Shown here piece by piece: positions 13,201 through 24,870 of a stretch of 64,000 bases of DNA. The notes below the pieces were generated by a model. The model saw nothing but the letters and a program-made list of their open reading frames with translations, had not been told where the DNA came from and searched no databases. Origin of the DNA: Zarea fungicola. Lineage: Eukaryota; Ascomycota; Sordariomycetes; Hypocreales; Cordycipitaceae. Every line of letters begins with the position of its first letter. Position 1 is the stretch's first letter. The position numbers and the translations under genes were made by a program. Location of the stretch: NCBI GenBank assembly GCA_900169235.1, contig FWCC01000147.1, forward strand, positions 193,762 through 257,761. Reading direction: 5' to 3'.

Positions 13201-13599
13201 TGCATTGCATCAATTAGACAAAATCCCATGATACAGTCTAGGCAGAAGGTATATTGTGATCAGTACCAGAAGTAATAGCGATGAAGATCATGAAAAAAGA
13301 GCGCTCAGGATAACGATCGCCAATGGTGGCGGAGACGGAGGGGAACCACTCGTCAGGGTAGCGGTAGAACTCATTTTCGACAATCTTGTGGTAGTGAAGA
13401 GAAACGCCAACAATGAGAGCGCTAATAAAGGCAGCTGGACAAAAAGAAAAATCAGCAAGCTTTCTTCCATGACCCGGGCAATTCGCCATGGATGCAATTC
13501 AGACATACTGTAGGCGACGACTGTGTGCGACCAGCTAACCCACTGGCCATTGAATGCCAGAACGACGCCGCCGTCTTTGTCCTTGTATTTGGGAGCCAT
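10281..13599 (-). CDS. CWH43: Cwh43: GPI-anchor lipid-remodelling protein (Frag1/DRAM-type plus EEP-type domain)
   Basis: Cwh43 replaces the diacylglycerol of GPI anchors with ceramide in the ER. The eight exons are 13509-13599, 13267-13434, 12867-13199, 12685-12811, 12554-12592, 12419-12503, 12318-12363 and 10281-12268, giving 958 aa. The N-terminal part (residues 1-250) is a multi-helix Frag1/DRAM/Sfk1-like region ([38 protein letters not shown]). The middle carries further membrane helices ([14 protein letters not shown] onward). The C-terminal 250 or so residues resemble an endonuclease/exonuclease/phosphatase fold ([43 protein letters not shown]). Two exons are tiny (39 and 46 nt). I skipped a possible extra exon near 12630-12650 because joining 12685 directly to 12592 keeps frame and gives [17 protein letters not shown]. 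The full two-domain form is normal for fungi. Confidence 0.92.
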
Positions 13600-14036
13600 G
13601 ACAGCAAGACGAAAAAAAAACAAAAGAATGAAATCCGCAAATCACTGTACAGTCCGGTACATCCGATGGGCACAGCGCAGCGGGGAGATGGGGAATTGAA
13701 GCATGCGATGATTAAGAAAGGGTGGGAGAAAAGGAGGACAAAAATTCGACTTTGGACAACACAGCCTCGGAAGCTCTGCTTTCGCGATGGCGCGTGTCCT
13801 TGGGCTCCTTCCCCCTGGTGAAAGGTCCCCCCTTGTGGGGATATACAGCGGAGTTGAGGATTGGCTGAAAAGCCACATGTGACGGACACTAGCCACCAAG
13901 GCTGAAAGTGCAGCCACACTTCTGAACAATCCGAAGAGTCGCCCCGCTAAAATTTGTAGACAGCCTCGTGAAAAATGCAACTGCCATCTCCAACTTATTT
14001 ATTTATTCAAGGAAAACCAGTACCAAACTCCCAATA
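13600..14036. promoter_or_regulatory. Divergent promoter region CWH43 / UTP6
   Basis: This 437-bp region between two divergent start codons must hold both promoters. No specific element can be assigned with confidence. Confidence 0.6.
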
Positions 14037-15297
14037 ATGGCGGGCGTGGCCGAAAAGGCTCGTTTCTACCTCGAGCGGTCTGTACCGCAGCTGCGAGAAT
14101 GGGAGGAAAAGGAAATCTTCTCCAAGGTACATTGACTCACCTTATCACAGTATGAAGAAGCATCTCTAACGCTCATCCATGTTCTAGGAAGAAATCCGGA
14201 CCATCGTCCAAAAACGCAACCAACACGAACACAAGGTCCTCTCACCTGGCAATACCGCCTACGAATGGTCCTCATATGCACAATGGGAGCAGTCCCTTGA
14301 GACGCTCCGCACAAAGCGCTGCAAGCGCCTCAAGATCCGGCATCTCACCTCCGCCCACGCAGGCCAGGGCCGAGTGCTCGGCATCTACGAGCGCGGAGTC
14401 GGCCGTCACCCTGGCAGCGGGCCACTCTGGCGCGAGTATCTATCCTATACGGCCTCAGTCAAGGCCTCGAAGCGCTGGCGCAAGACCATGACGAGTGCCC
14501 TCCGTATGCTGCCCACCGACGCGAGCCTCTGGATTATGGCCGGCCGCCGCTCCGCTATCAACGGCGACATTGCTGCCGCCCGTGGCTTCTTCATGCGTGG
14601 CTGCCGCTTCTGCACCACAGATTGCAGCCTCTGGATTGAGTACGCGCGCTGCGAGATGGAGTGGCTCGCCAAGATGGAGGACAAGAAGAGCAAGAGCAAG
14701 ACGAAGGAAGCCATCCCCGCGCGCCGGCCTGCGGACGACGATGAGCTGCGCCTGGATGACAGCGATGACGAGGGCGAGGACGAGGATGGCATTATCCTGC
14801 CCGAACCCACCCGAGCGCAGGCCAAGGTCATTGACACAGCTGCAGCCCAGCAGCTCGCGGCCTCTAACCCGGCCCTCGACGGCGCCATACCCATCGCCAT
14901 CTTTGACATCTCCCGCAAGCAAACCTTCTTCAAGCCCGACGTCGCCGAGCGCTTCTTTCTCATGCTAGCGCCCTTCCGCGCGCTGCCTGCCCACAAGCGC
15001 ATTGCCCAGCACGTGCTCGACACCCTCACATCGAAGTTCCCCAACGACCCAGCCACCGCGAGTTGCCTCATCCGCCAGCCTATCGCAGGGGTCAGTCCGC
15101 TTACTGCTGATTTCCCTAGAGGTCTGCGTGAGGTGCTCCCGCGTCTCACACAATACCTCGCCGCGTCGTCAGATCGGGAGGCATTAGTGCGCAAGACAGA
15201 GGCATGGATTGACGAATGTATGGCGGTGGAGGGACTGGATGAGGCGCTCAAGACGGTTCTGGAACATACAAAAGCCAGCCTCGTGGCCAAGCCATAA
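14037..15297 (+). CDS. UTP6: U3 snoRNA-associated protein 6 (SSU processome)
   Basis: Utp6 is a nucleolar HAT-repeat protein of the UTP-B subcomplex, needed for 18S rRNA maturation. Exons are 14037-14126 and 14188-15297, with a 61-bp intron, giving 399 aa. The N-terminus is the conserved Utp6 block (ARFYLERSVPQLREWEEKEI; EEIRTIVQKRNQHEHKV). HAT-type repeats follow from about residue 55 (RVLGIYERGVGRHPGSGPLW; ASLWIMAGRRSAINGDIAAA; SLWIEYARCEMEWLAK). An acidic low-complexity stretch (DDSDDEGEDEDG) interrupts the protein around residue 240. The C-terminal half is divergent but stays open to the stop. It starts 437 bp from CWH43 on the other strand. Confidence 0.93.
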
Positions 15298-15630
15298 TTG
15301 TGAACTGCCTGAACCTGGAGAAGGTATACACCATTTACGGAGACACCTGTCGGTTTTCTTTTACGCGTTGCTGCAAGTTTTGCCACCGCTGGAGTCTTTG
15401 GTTTGTATACACATGATTAACTATCGAGCTATATATATGTAAATGCATGATATGAAAGAAAACTAGACCAATTCGATGCTCTTAATTTCTTATCAGAAGA
15501 CAAAACAAGTGAAAATAACCATACCGTGATGACATATTCGTTCCCATGAGCCTGCCCGTTCCAGTTGCCATCTCAAAACAAGAGTTAAAACGCCGGGTAC
15601 AAAACTTCATAAAGTCATTCATCTTCTCTT
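15298..15630. other. Convergent 3' intergenic region UTP6 / POL2
   Basis: This 333-bp region between two stop codons presumably holds both 3' UTRs. No gene is seen. Confidence 0.6.
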
Positions 15631-18600
15631 TTACATCTCCTCACCGAAGCGCGTCGCAACATCTGATAGCATACGCAGACCGTAAAACTTGGCTACACGG
15701 CGAACAACAGCGAGCTTACGCACAATATTCTCTCGCGACACCGTTTCCTTCCATTCACCACTGCACGTGCAGTGCTCCATAAACTCATTGAGACGCAGCG
15801 CACTGCACTTGTTGCACTTGAGATCTTGCGTCGCCCACTCCACCGTCCAGCTCTCGACCATAGCCAGTAGCCGCTCCTCGATGGCCACGCGATCATACTC
15901 AGCGCCGCAAAACGGGCAATTCCACCCAGCCCCGCTACTGCCATTACCAACGCTTAGCAGATCCTCGTCGCGGCAAAAGTCCAAGTCGCGCGCCATGGTA
16001 CAGCTGTCACACGAGAGCTGTACCAACTTCAGGCTCTCGGATGGGTTCGCAAAGGTGCCGTCTTTGGAAAATTCACGCACATCGAATAGTGACAGCAGTT
16101 CCTTACGTAGTAGTCGTGCTTCGAGAGTGATATTCTTATCCAAAGAAAGAATCTGCATAAGCGACTTGACGAGCTCGAGGATGGCGTTGCGCGGCCGTAG
16201 GTGAGAGCCTGGCAAATCTGGGAACGAATAGTCTCCCGCCAGCTCGGGGTGCAGTAGCTCTCGCTTTTGCTGGGCAATGAGTCCGGAGATTGCTTTCTTT
16301 AACGGCTTCTCGTAAACTTTCCCGAGAATGATTTGACCTTCCTCATTTTCGTTGTTACGCTTCGGCAGCTGCGTCAGTCGAGGAGTGGAGTCTGAGTCAT
16401 TGGTTACTTGTCGCTTCAGGCCGTGCATGAGCTGTATGAATTCAATCACCCACTGCTGGAAGCTTGGTTCAAGGCGCTTAGGTAAAAATGTGGCCATTTG
16501 CCAGTGCATAATTGTCTCGAGAGGCTGCTCATCTGCCTCGATGACATTTTGGCATGCCTTGCCTCCATAATTGAACTCGTCGTACCAAACCAAGTAGTCC
16601 CAATATTCTTTAATCTCCAGATCAATGAAGTGAAACAATGGCTTGCTCTTGATCGACTTGATAATGTACTGGCTGTAAGCAAAGGCGTTACTAACCTCGG
16701 CCTTCGTAGTCTGCAAGATAAGTCTGTTTGCATTAGCAAAGACGACCTGCGACCCAACACGCCGGAAATCACCCATGAGCTGTTGGAATGCCTTTCTCGA
16801 CATCATCTGCACGTAGTAGTGCAGCGCGCGGTCATACATGAACGAGTCAGGATTTTCCACCCATCGAACTAAATGTTGCACCAGTACATCCGCCATGGTA
16901 CTCCCACGGCAAGCTTCAGCCCACCAGGCTTTGACCATTTCGCGGAGAATGAGGACACCCGCGTTGGAAAATGCACTTTCAGAGGCCAGACTATCTGAGC
17001 CGTCTGCAGAAGGATTGAACGACACAGAGTCGGCTCCTTCAAGATCGTTGACCAGGGATGATGTTAGAATGGTATTGATGGCCAGGTTGCGGACATCCAA
17101 GTCGATGCAGACGGACGAGTACGTGCCGGGATTGTTCACATTCGGCATCTTGACAGTGTCTAGTGGCCCAACCAAGTCGTCATTTTCATGGCCGGCGTGA
17201 TCGGGGCGAGGGTTGGGCGACCACCAGAGAACAATATTGTTTAATTGTAGACGCCTAGCATAGGCAATATCAATCAAGTAGCGTGGATCATCTCGTTCTA
17301 GATTACACAACGGGACGTCACCATACCGCGCAAGAGCTGTCAGATGCAAGATCCAGGAGCCCAGACCAAGGTAGTGGCCTACAAGTCGTCTTGCGACAAC
17401 AGCCTGCCAGCCAAGGGGAGGTAGAGAGCTATCTGCGGCGTCATACTTCAGAGGAAGCACAGGGAACTCTCCAAGAATAGGCACATCATGGATTAGTAAG
17501 TTGCGCTGTGATGACTGAATGACCATCATCTGTGGACGATGCTCATCTTTTCGCATCTGCTTAATGACATCTCCAATCTCGAGATGTGCCTTGCGTCTCG
17601 TAGTCACTTGCGTGATCTTGAATGCGGTCTTCTCTTGATACGTAAAGCAGTCTTGCCAATTGGTCCCGACAGCCTCATCGGCACGCTTTGTGAGCATTTC
17701 AGAGTACATTCTCGTGATATTCGGCAAATCTTGTCCTGAGTCGCGGTTCTTTTGGAGAATGATAACATTTGCCTTGTCCGAGGTGGTTGAAAAAATACCA
17801 AAGATTTGACGGTCACCAGCTGTAATGTGAGAGACATAGATATAGGCGAGCGGCGATGAGTCAAGGTACGTTCTGGTCTTAGTAGGTCGCTTGAGACCAC
17901 CCAAGTCAAAGCCTTGCTCTAGACCCTTGCCCAAGACAGCGTGCTGCTCCTCATCAATGGTACACAAGTTGCCTAAGCGGAGCACAGCGCGGATGTTTAG
18001 AGGAATCTGTTTTTCGTATACGCCCTCAACGCTGGGGTGGTTGAATAACAGAGAAAATTTACCCGCTTCGTTGTAGTAAACGTCCTCGGGTACTGTGAGC
18101 TTGAACAAGTGAGTTGAAGGGTGGCCGTTTGGTAAGGTGTAGTTGACTTGCTCGACCTCGCAGCCCTCAATCTCAACATCTGGAAGATCCTTGCTGCGCA
18201 AGTTGAGGAACACCTGCCTTGGAACTTGAATTTTGATAGTGTAGATCTTGGCATCAATCAACACGAAAGCGATGACAATACCAGGAGTATCTGTTGCTCG
18301 AAGCTGAAGCAGCTGCCAGGTATTCATGAATGTTAAGTGTGCTTGCTTCATGAAAGTCTGCTGAAGATTGCTACCAGCATTTCCTCTTCTATCACCAAAC
18401 AGTTGGCGACGCCGAAGGCGCGCCTGCCTCTGAATCTTCCACTTTTGCTTTTGGTATTCTAAGAAGCCGACGTAGTCATCTGACGGGCTAGGCATAACCT
18501 TTGGTAGTGCTGCCATTGGGTCCATTCTCTCCATAGATTCTGGGGATTTGCGCTTTTGTGCTGTAGGAGCCGGCTGAGAAGCTGCAATCGCTGCATTGAC

Positions 18601-21600
18601 CGACTTTGGCTTCAAAAGCTTAGCACCATAGTCTTCAATGTCATCCATGTGGGACCCATTGAGGTTTGTGATGTCACTGAGAGGCTCTTTCGTGAAAACG
18701 TCGGTCAGCTTTCTCTGCTTCAGCTTGTCATCCTTGATATTGATTCGCCGTTGTAGCCAGTCAGGGTGAGCGACGCGCGGAACAGGATTTCGGACCTTTT
18801 GCAGCGCAGCCGGAATCGTGATAAGCTTCTGAATGACAGACCCTAAGCGCTCGAGATAATAATCCCAGTCCAAGAGTGCGCGGGGATCTGTGTCGGCAGG
18901 CTCTTCCTTGAGCCATTTCTTCAAATATGTTCGCTTCACAGACTCTTCAGCGGAGAAGATGGCGACTGGTACGGCTCTTTCGGTAACCGGTGCATTTCGC
19001 GGGCGAGAGCAGATAATAAACTTGCAATTCAAGCCCTTGTCCTTGACCATTTGTTCTCCCAAGAAATCGGCCAAACGTTTCGCTGTGGTGATACTCGTCG
19101 ACTTTTGACTTCCATACTCTTCTAGTGTTTTTGACATGCTTCGATTTTCAGAAATAAGCTCCATCAGCTCTTCATCAGCTAGAGTTGAGCCCTTGCTGTG
19201 CAGGACATCAAGCCACTGATTTGCCACCTTGGCCACTGCTGTGTAGCATTGTGCCAGGTCCTCACCCTCCAAGAAGAACTTGAAAATTTGTTGCTGAAAA
19301 ATCTTAATGAGCTTCAGCTCACCACGTCTCTTGACTTCAAAGCCCTTCAGTTCAGCAAGGCTGCCATCGTCGTTGAACACTGCATATCTCTTCTTCAAGT
19401 TCTTGTCCTCCTCCTTTGAAGTAGGCAGAATCATAGCTCTATAAGGGCCATCGACTTCGAAGAAGATGGAGTTGTCGCTATGAGTCTCGTATTTGAACGT
19501 CTTTTGATCCGTAAGGGTCTGGTACTGGTGATTCGTAAATTTGTCGTGAACAAGATGGTTCAACATGACGCAGGGGTAGGAAATATTGAGCTTTTTGCCA
19601 TTCTTGAGTTTGAACGCAAAGTTTTCAGGGAAAGTGGCAGGAAGCATACACCAGATACCATCGGTATCCAGTTCTAGTGGTCGGCCAAGGCGTTCAACCA
19701 ACTGTCGAGCAAGTTGAATAATGGTGGCACCAGTCAGGCAGGTAACACCAGCCATTTCCATGGAGTACCAGCGAGAACCTTTCCGCATGACGTAACCGTA
19801 GAAGGAATTCAGAATAACTTTGTGTGCAAGCTGCAGCGAGTCATATACAATGTTCATCTTCTTGGCTGCCTCGATTTCGGTTGCCGAGGCACCGGATGAT
19901 TTCAGCGAATCTGCCTTTCCCTTCCAAACCTTGGCTTTGCCCTTGTAGTCATACCGTCTGTCACGGAAATCGCGGACAGTATTGATGTAAAAGGGATTTT
20001 CTCGTTGACAGATAATGGCTTCTCGAACAATGGTTGTAGAGTCGTGAATTTTATGGTAGACCTTTTGCGAGTAGAGTTGCAGTCGCTTTCTAACCAGATT
20101 GGCTCTCTCATCAGCGGAGAGTTCCTGGAATGTTCGCATTGGTGAGTTGGGGAATCTGCCCGGAAACTTTTCGTTTTCTAGAGCATTCCGGATCATATTG
20201 TATTCGTCACGCTTTGCCGGGAGATATTCGCCTCGCCAGGCCCAAGGTAGTCGTCTGTCACAAGTCTTGCCAGGCCGATTGAAATCACAAGCCGCACAGT
20301 CAGACTCTGTAATCATAGAATCGGGTTGCAGTCGATTCGTCGTCATAATGTTAGGGTACATGGAAGCGACGTCAAGATGATAGATGAGTGGCCGTTCATG
20401 TCGGTTTGGTGTTTCTTTCAATAGGTTGAGCTTGGCCAGAATCTGGGCTTTAACCTCGTCGTAATTTTCAACATCATCAAGAGACTTCTTTTCCTCAACA
20501 GTAACGACAAACTTCAGCGCAGCATCTAAATCTCGTATGAGCTCATCAACTGCACCGGTATCGACGGAAAAGTCCACAGGAATATCAGCGCGGAACACGC
20601 CTGCCTCGATACTCTCCACATGGCCGCCGACGTAGGTCTCAGAGTCGAGTAGATGGCCATCCCAGAAGGCCTCTTTTGGCGAGACATGCTTGTTCGGCAG
20701 TACGATCTCTCTTTGGTATGCCTGCACCATGAGAAGCATTTCACACAGTGTTCCGGTTCCTTTTCGCAGGGTATCATCGCCGCCAAGCGGCAGAATGGTG
20801 CAAAGAGAGAAGATGAACGGATGTACATACTTCATATACAAGTAATATGTAGCAACGGCATCGGAAACCGAGTATTCGGCGAGTGTTTGTGGCCGCTCCT
20901 GGGCATAAGGTGTCATAAGTTCAGGATCAAGCTCATCAGGGTCGTATCCAAGCTTGGCGACTGTGACTGCTTTCAAGCCGCGGGAACCCTGAGGCAGATA
21001 TGAGTCTCGGTTCACCCAATGGAAGCAATCCATGTGGACGCTGTAGTTACATTTGTATTGATCGTCAGTATCCTTTTTCCAGCCGATTTCCTGATACATA
21101 TCAATGCCATTGACACTAGCTCTGGCGTCGACAAATGGCCAATCGAAAAAGTCACCGTTGTAAGTTGCAATGACGGTGGGTCGGGCTTCCTTGATGTGAA
21201 GAAAAAAACGTTCTAGTAAACTTTTCTCGTCTGGCTCGTTAAAAATCATGAATGGACCGGGGTATTCTGGTTTTGGCGTGTAATCGAAATCACCAATATC
21301 CTCTGAAATGATTTCGCGATTGGTAATGAGAAACCCTTGGCCGTCAATCATGTATGAAACCATCATGACCTGATCGATTGCGGCATCGGGGAATTTGAGG
21401 GGGAGTTTCGTCGTTTCAATATCGAATGCAAGGACAACAGGGTCAGCAGGCAGCGACCTCTCCTCGTTTGGCAAAATTTTCGTGATACCATGCTTTGCCT
21501 CTACAAAATACCATTTTCCAACTCGAATATCTATAGAGCTGTGTGAGATGTGGGACGAGGCAAAAAAATGGGACGAGGCAAAAAATCGCGGTTGCCTTAC

Positions 21601-22407
21601 CTAAATCTATCATGACTCTGACGTGGTATGGGACGTCGTATTCTCGTAGGTCGACAATGTAGTCGCTGGCGTCGGAATATGAATTCGATGTATGTCGTTC
21701 GTCGTTTTGTGCGTCGTCAAAGAGGTCAAAGTTGCCGTTTCCGTTGGCACTGTGTCATGTTAACGAAAGTTGAACCAAACTATTGGCGACTATGCGTACG
21801 TAGCGACCTCAGCATAAGCATCCATGGCGCTCATGCTTTTTTTGTTTTTTTCCGCAATGGGCATAATATCCTTCCTTGCCGCTAGTAAGTCGTTGACGTT
21901 TGCGAAATGGAGCTGTAAATAGGTACGGCGGTATCCCATTAAGTGATTGGGCATGCTGAGATCATCCTTTTCCACCCTCTTTACGGACTTGATAACGCCG
22001 CCGCCAGGGACTCGTTTTACCCATTCTTCAACTTCGGATTCGTGACCACGCTTGACGGCAATGAGAAAGTATGGCTCGTATTCGATTGTCGCCTTGAATG
22101 TAGAACCATCGAGCTCGATAAAGTAGCAGTCGAGAGCTGCTCGACCAGCGGGCATCCTTTCGTCTTCTATGGCCGTGGGCTGCACATTAACAAGCCAGCC
22201 CTCTTTCCTTCTGCCGCTCTCATAGCGGGCGAAGCCCATGGTCTCGTCAATAGTTTGGGCGAGTCTAGTACGCTCCCATCTTTCATCTGCAGAGGTGCCT
22301 TCCGCCCTGGATGAGGCGGCAAATGTTCGTGTTCGTGCGCCGTGGTAGGCAGCCTTCCCACCTCGGCGAAAGCCCTTTTGAGGGCGCCGCAAGCTTGTGT
22401 TGAGCAT
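15631..22407 (-). CDS. POL2: DNA polymerase epsilon catalytic subunit
   Basis: Pol2 is the leading-strand replicative polymerase with proofreading and replisome-assembly roles. Exons are 21800-22407, 21601-21749 and 15631-21530, giving 2218 aa, the normal length. The exonuclease domain has FDIETTKLP (Exo I) and YNGDFFDWPF (Exo II). The polymerase domain has YHLDVASMYPNIM (motif A), LNSFYGYVMRKGS (motif B) and ELDTDGIWC (motif C). The inactive C-terminal half and the C-terminal Cys clusters are intact: CDSC...CPFC, then CNKC...CTC. An upstream in-frame ATG at 22497 would add 30 basic residues. I prefer 22407 (MLNTSLRRPQKGF), but the start is not certain. Intron 2 contains a tandem duplication. 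The gene is divergent from COX20. Confidence 0.97.
21551..21585. repeat. Tandem duplication inside POL2 intron 2
   Basis: Two adjacent copies of a 17-18 bp unit (TGGGACGAGGC plus an A-run of 7 then 6) lie at 21551-21568 and 21569-21585. They sit wholly inside the 70-bp intron 21531-21600, so the splice sites and reading frame are unaffected. Confidence 0.9.
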
Positions 22408-23089
22408 TTTGAAAATGGCTTGCCTCGTAGGCCGCCTGAAAATACAATGCCTAGACCGTGCTGTTTGTTTACGCCGACATGAGTGATAGGGGCTCACAGT
22501 AGACGAGTGAAATTGGTCGTGGCAATTTGTTACCAGGCCGCTGTGATTGCTGATTAGAAGTCTGGGCCAAGGGCAGGCAAGAATTCAGGCATGACGCTAG
22601 GTAATGTGAAGACCTGGCTATTAAAGATTGCCTGTGGAGGGAGAGACGCGTTTTGACGCGTAAAGCGTGACACGCTCTCCAGTCCTTAATGGGTCCCACT
22701 AATTCAGCGAACCGTCAAGTTCGTGATGGGCCTGGAGATGCGTGTACTGGAACATGGTCATCGTGTATGATGCGTATAATACGTTTTATCAAGAAAGGAA
22801 TAATAAGTCTCTAAAAATGGAAACCGCAGAGTTGTGTTGTTTAGTCTTGCATTGAATTAATTACGTAGGCTCCCGCTAATTAATCTGGCTGTGCTCTGTC
22901 CTAGATGTGCAGTGCTGTGCTGAGAGTGGATCTTGACTCTTGAACCAGACACCAATATCCAAAATTTACTACAGGTAGCTGTAACAGAACGCCCCAATCG
23001 ACAGCCCCTGACGACATCACCCGACTCTCTAATTGGGCATATCCCTACCTCCATCTACAGAGACCGATTACGAACGATCAGAATTAAAA
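22408..23089. promoter_or_regulatory. Divergent promoter region POL2 / COX20
   Basis: About 680 bp separates the two divergent start codons. It contains both promoters. I looked for MluI cell-cycle box sequence (ACGCGT) as seen in yeast POL2 but did not find a clear perfect copy. The nearest is TTTTGACGCGTAAAG near 22650. Confidence 0.5.
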
Positions 23090-23651
23090 ATGGCGGCCGA
23101 CGAGCAATCATCTGGTTCCCCAGCCATGCCACTGCCGAGATCTGTCAGTGGCCAGCCCGTGATCGTCAAATCCGCCGAGAACGAGGACAGCGGACCTACG
23201 ATGGACACCCAGCCAACAATATCAGCGGCCTTTGCAAGCATCAAGAGGGAGGACTTTGCCAACGTTGCAAACATGCCATGCGCGCGCAATGGCTTCATGA
23301 CTGGCATCGTGACCGGCGTCGCGACAGGAGCACTGAAACTGTTCATTCGAGGTAAGGGCATAATTCTATATACTGAATCACCCACAATAGGATGGCTAAT
23401 TATCACTTCCAGGAAACTGGTCAAAGGCAGCCAACTGGGCTGTCGGAATGTTTGTCGTAGGAAGCACAGCATCGTACGAATACTGCCAATTTCAAAGACG
23501 GAAAGAGAAGAGAAATATGAGGCGAGCGGTCGAGATACACGCCGAAAATCAGAAAGTACAGGAAAAGAGATTAGCGCGCCAAAAAGAACAGGAAAAAAAA
23601 CTGGAAGAGGAGCGCAAAGCTGCCGAGAAGAGATGGTACAAATTTTGGTGA
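23090..23651 (+). CDS. COX20: Cytochrome c oxidase assembly protein Cox20
   Basis: Cox20 is a mitochondrial inner-membrane chaperone for newly made Cox2. Exons are 23090-23351 and 23413-23651, with a 61-bp intron, giving 166 aa. The start is the ATG at 23090 (MAADEQSSG). An upstream in-frame ATG at 23033 lies in sequence that looks like leader. Conserved features are FANVANMPCARNGFMTGIVT, with the first membrane segment (GFMTGIVTGVATGALKLF), then NWAVGMFVVGSTASYEYC as the second segment followed by the QRRKEKRNM signature. The C-terminus is a charged helix rich in Lys, Glu and Gln, ending RWYKFW. The two helices joined by a short loop are typical of the family. Confidence 0.9.
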
Positions 23652-24054
23652 TGGGGAGACCTGTAGCCAACGGGCGTCTTTTTCTGGATTTCAAAATCAT
23701 GTATCATTAAATGTATATTGACAAAATACCACCAGCGTAGCTGCTCTTGCGGTTCCACTCGCTTAGTTACCTATAAAACTCCTTGCTTAAACCGTATCAA
23801 ACCACCGGTAAGAATAGAACCAGAAATATGCGAAACACTGAGATGCCATTCTAAAAAGAAACCATCTTTAAATCACTAAATGAAGAGCAGCTGGGAAACG
23901 ACCAAAACATAAAAAAACTCCATCAAATCAAACACGCTGCAGATACAGGGCAGGCTCAAAGCCGGCGAGCTCAACCATTCCAGCTTGAAGTTCGCTTAAA
24001 ATCACGCATATACCACAAAGAAAAGGTGAGCCGCGGGCACAGATAAAGTTGCCT
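23652..24054. other. Convergent 3' intergenic region
   Basis: About 400 bp of AT-rich sequence lies between the COX20 stop and the stop of the minus-strand gene at 24055. No gene is seen. Confidence 0.6.
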
Positions 24055-24870
24055 TCATATGGTGGTAACGGCAATTGTAAGAAGCTCTGAGTCGTTGAAG
24101 CGGACCTTTCTGGGCGACGACTTGTTGATGCGCGACGGCGTCTCTCCATCGCGGCGTCGCAGCGTCCGCCTAGCGCGGGCTTCGTTTTCCTCACGTTTTC
24201 TATATTCTGTAATTTGCTGGCGTCGTCTCATTGAACGAGCCTGCGCAATGGCTGGCGTTGGTCGAAACCCGACTCCGTTGATGCCTGTGCCGTCGTCATC
24301 CTTGTCGTCGGGATCATAGACGGTGATTTCATCCTCCTGCCAGGTAAGGGCTGCGCGCACCGGATCCACGATATGGATTTCTTCCTCACCATCGTCCTCA
24401 TTATCACTTCCATCTTGTGATGGATCTCTTTTGAGCTTCAAAGGCGGTGTTCCGGTTCTTTTTCTGGACGATTTCGGCGAGTCTTGTTCGTCAGACTCGC
24501 ATTTTTCGACAGAGGCTACCAGCGCCACGGATCTTGATTCGACGGGCTTGACGGGCCTGACATATGTAGTTGTAACCTCAACTGAACTTAAAACATCACT
24601 CATAGGCTGATCTGGTTTCTGACGCTTTGACAGGAGTTCATCACCGGCATCGGCAAGGTTCCCCGTTGGCAGTATGGCGACCCCGCCCCCACCACCCTGT
24701 AGATCAAGACCCTTGAAGCGATGCGCTACAGTAGTTCTTGGGCTACTGCCACCATCCTCGGTGTCTTCCTCCCTGTGTAGAGCGAATGAGAATTTGATGG
24801 GAGTGACCGGCGTTTCATGGCCGCGTTTCCGTTTGCTAGGGGTTTGAAGCTGAGGCGAGGATCCGGGCAT
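24055..24870 (-). CDS. Uncharacterised, probably nuclear, fungal protein
   Basis: This is a single-exon gene of 271 aa from the ATG at 24870 (MPGSSPQLQTPSKRKRGHE). A Met five codons upstream (24885) is also possible. I recognise no enzymatic domain. Visible features are an N-terminal basic cluster (KRKR) that could be a nuclear signal, a short block GLDLQGGGGGVAI and Ser/Pro-rich stretches (SPKSSRKRTGTPPLKLKRD). An acidic run is followed by the best-conserved-looking block (HIVDPVRAALTWQEDEITVY, DPDDKDDDGTGINGVGFRPT). A basic helix (RSMRRRQQITEYRKREENEA) and SSPRKVRFNDSEL follow. I believe similar proteins occur widely in Sordariomycetes as hypotheticals. The function is unknown. Confidence 0.78.
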   Translation of the reverse strand: MPGSSPQLQTPSKRKRGHETPVTPIKFSFALHREEDTEDGGSSPRTTVAHRFKGLDLQGGGGGVAILPTGNLADAGDELLSKRQKPDQPMSDVLSSVEVTTTYVRPVKPVESRSVALVASVEKCESDEQDSPKSSRKRTGTPPLKLKRDPSQDGSDNEDDGEEEIHIVDPVRAALTWQEDEITVYDPDDKDDDGTGINGVGFRPTPAIAQARSMRRRQQITEYRKREENEARARRTLRRRDGETPSRINKSSPRKVRFNDSELLTIAVTTI

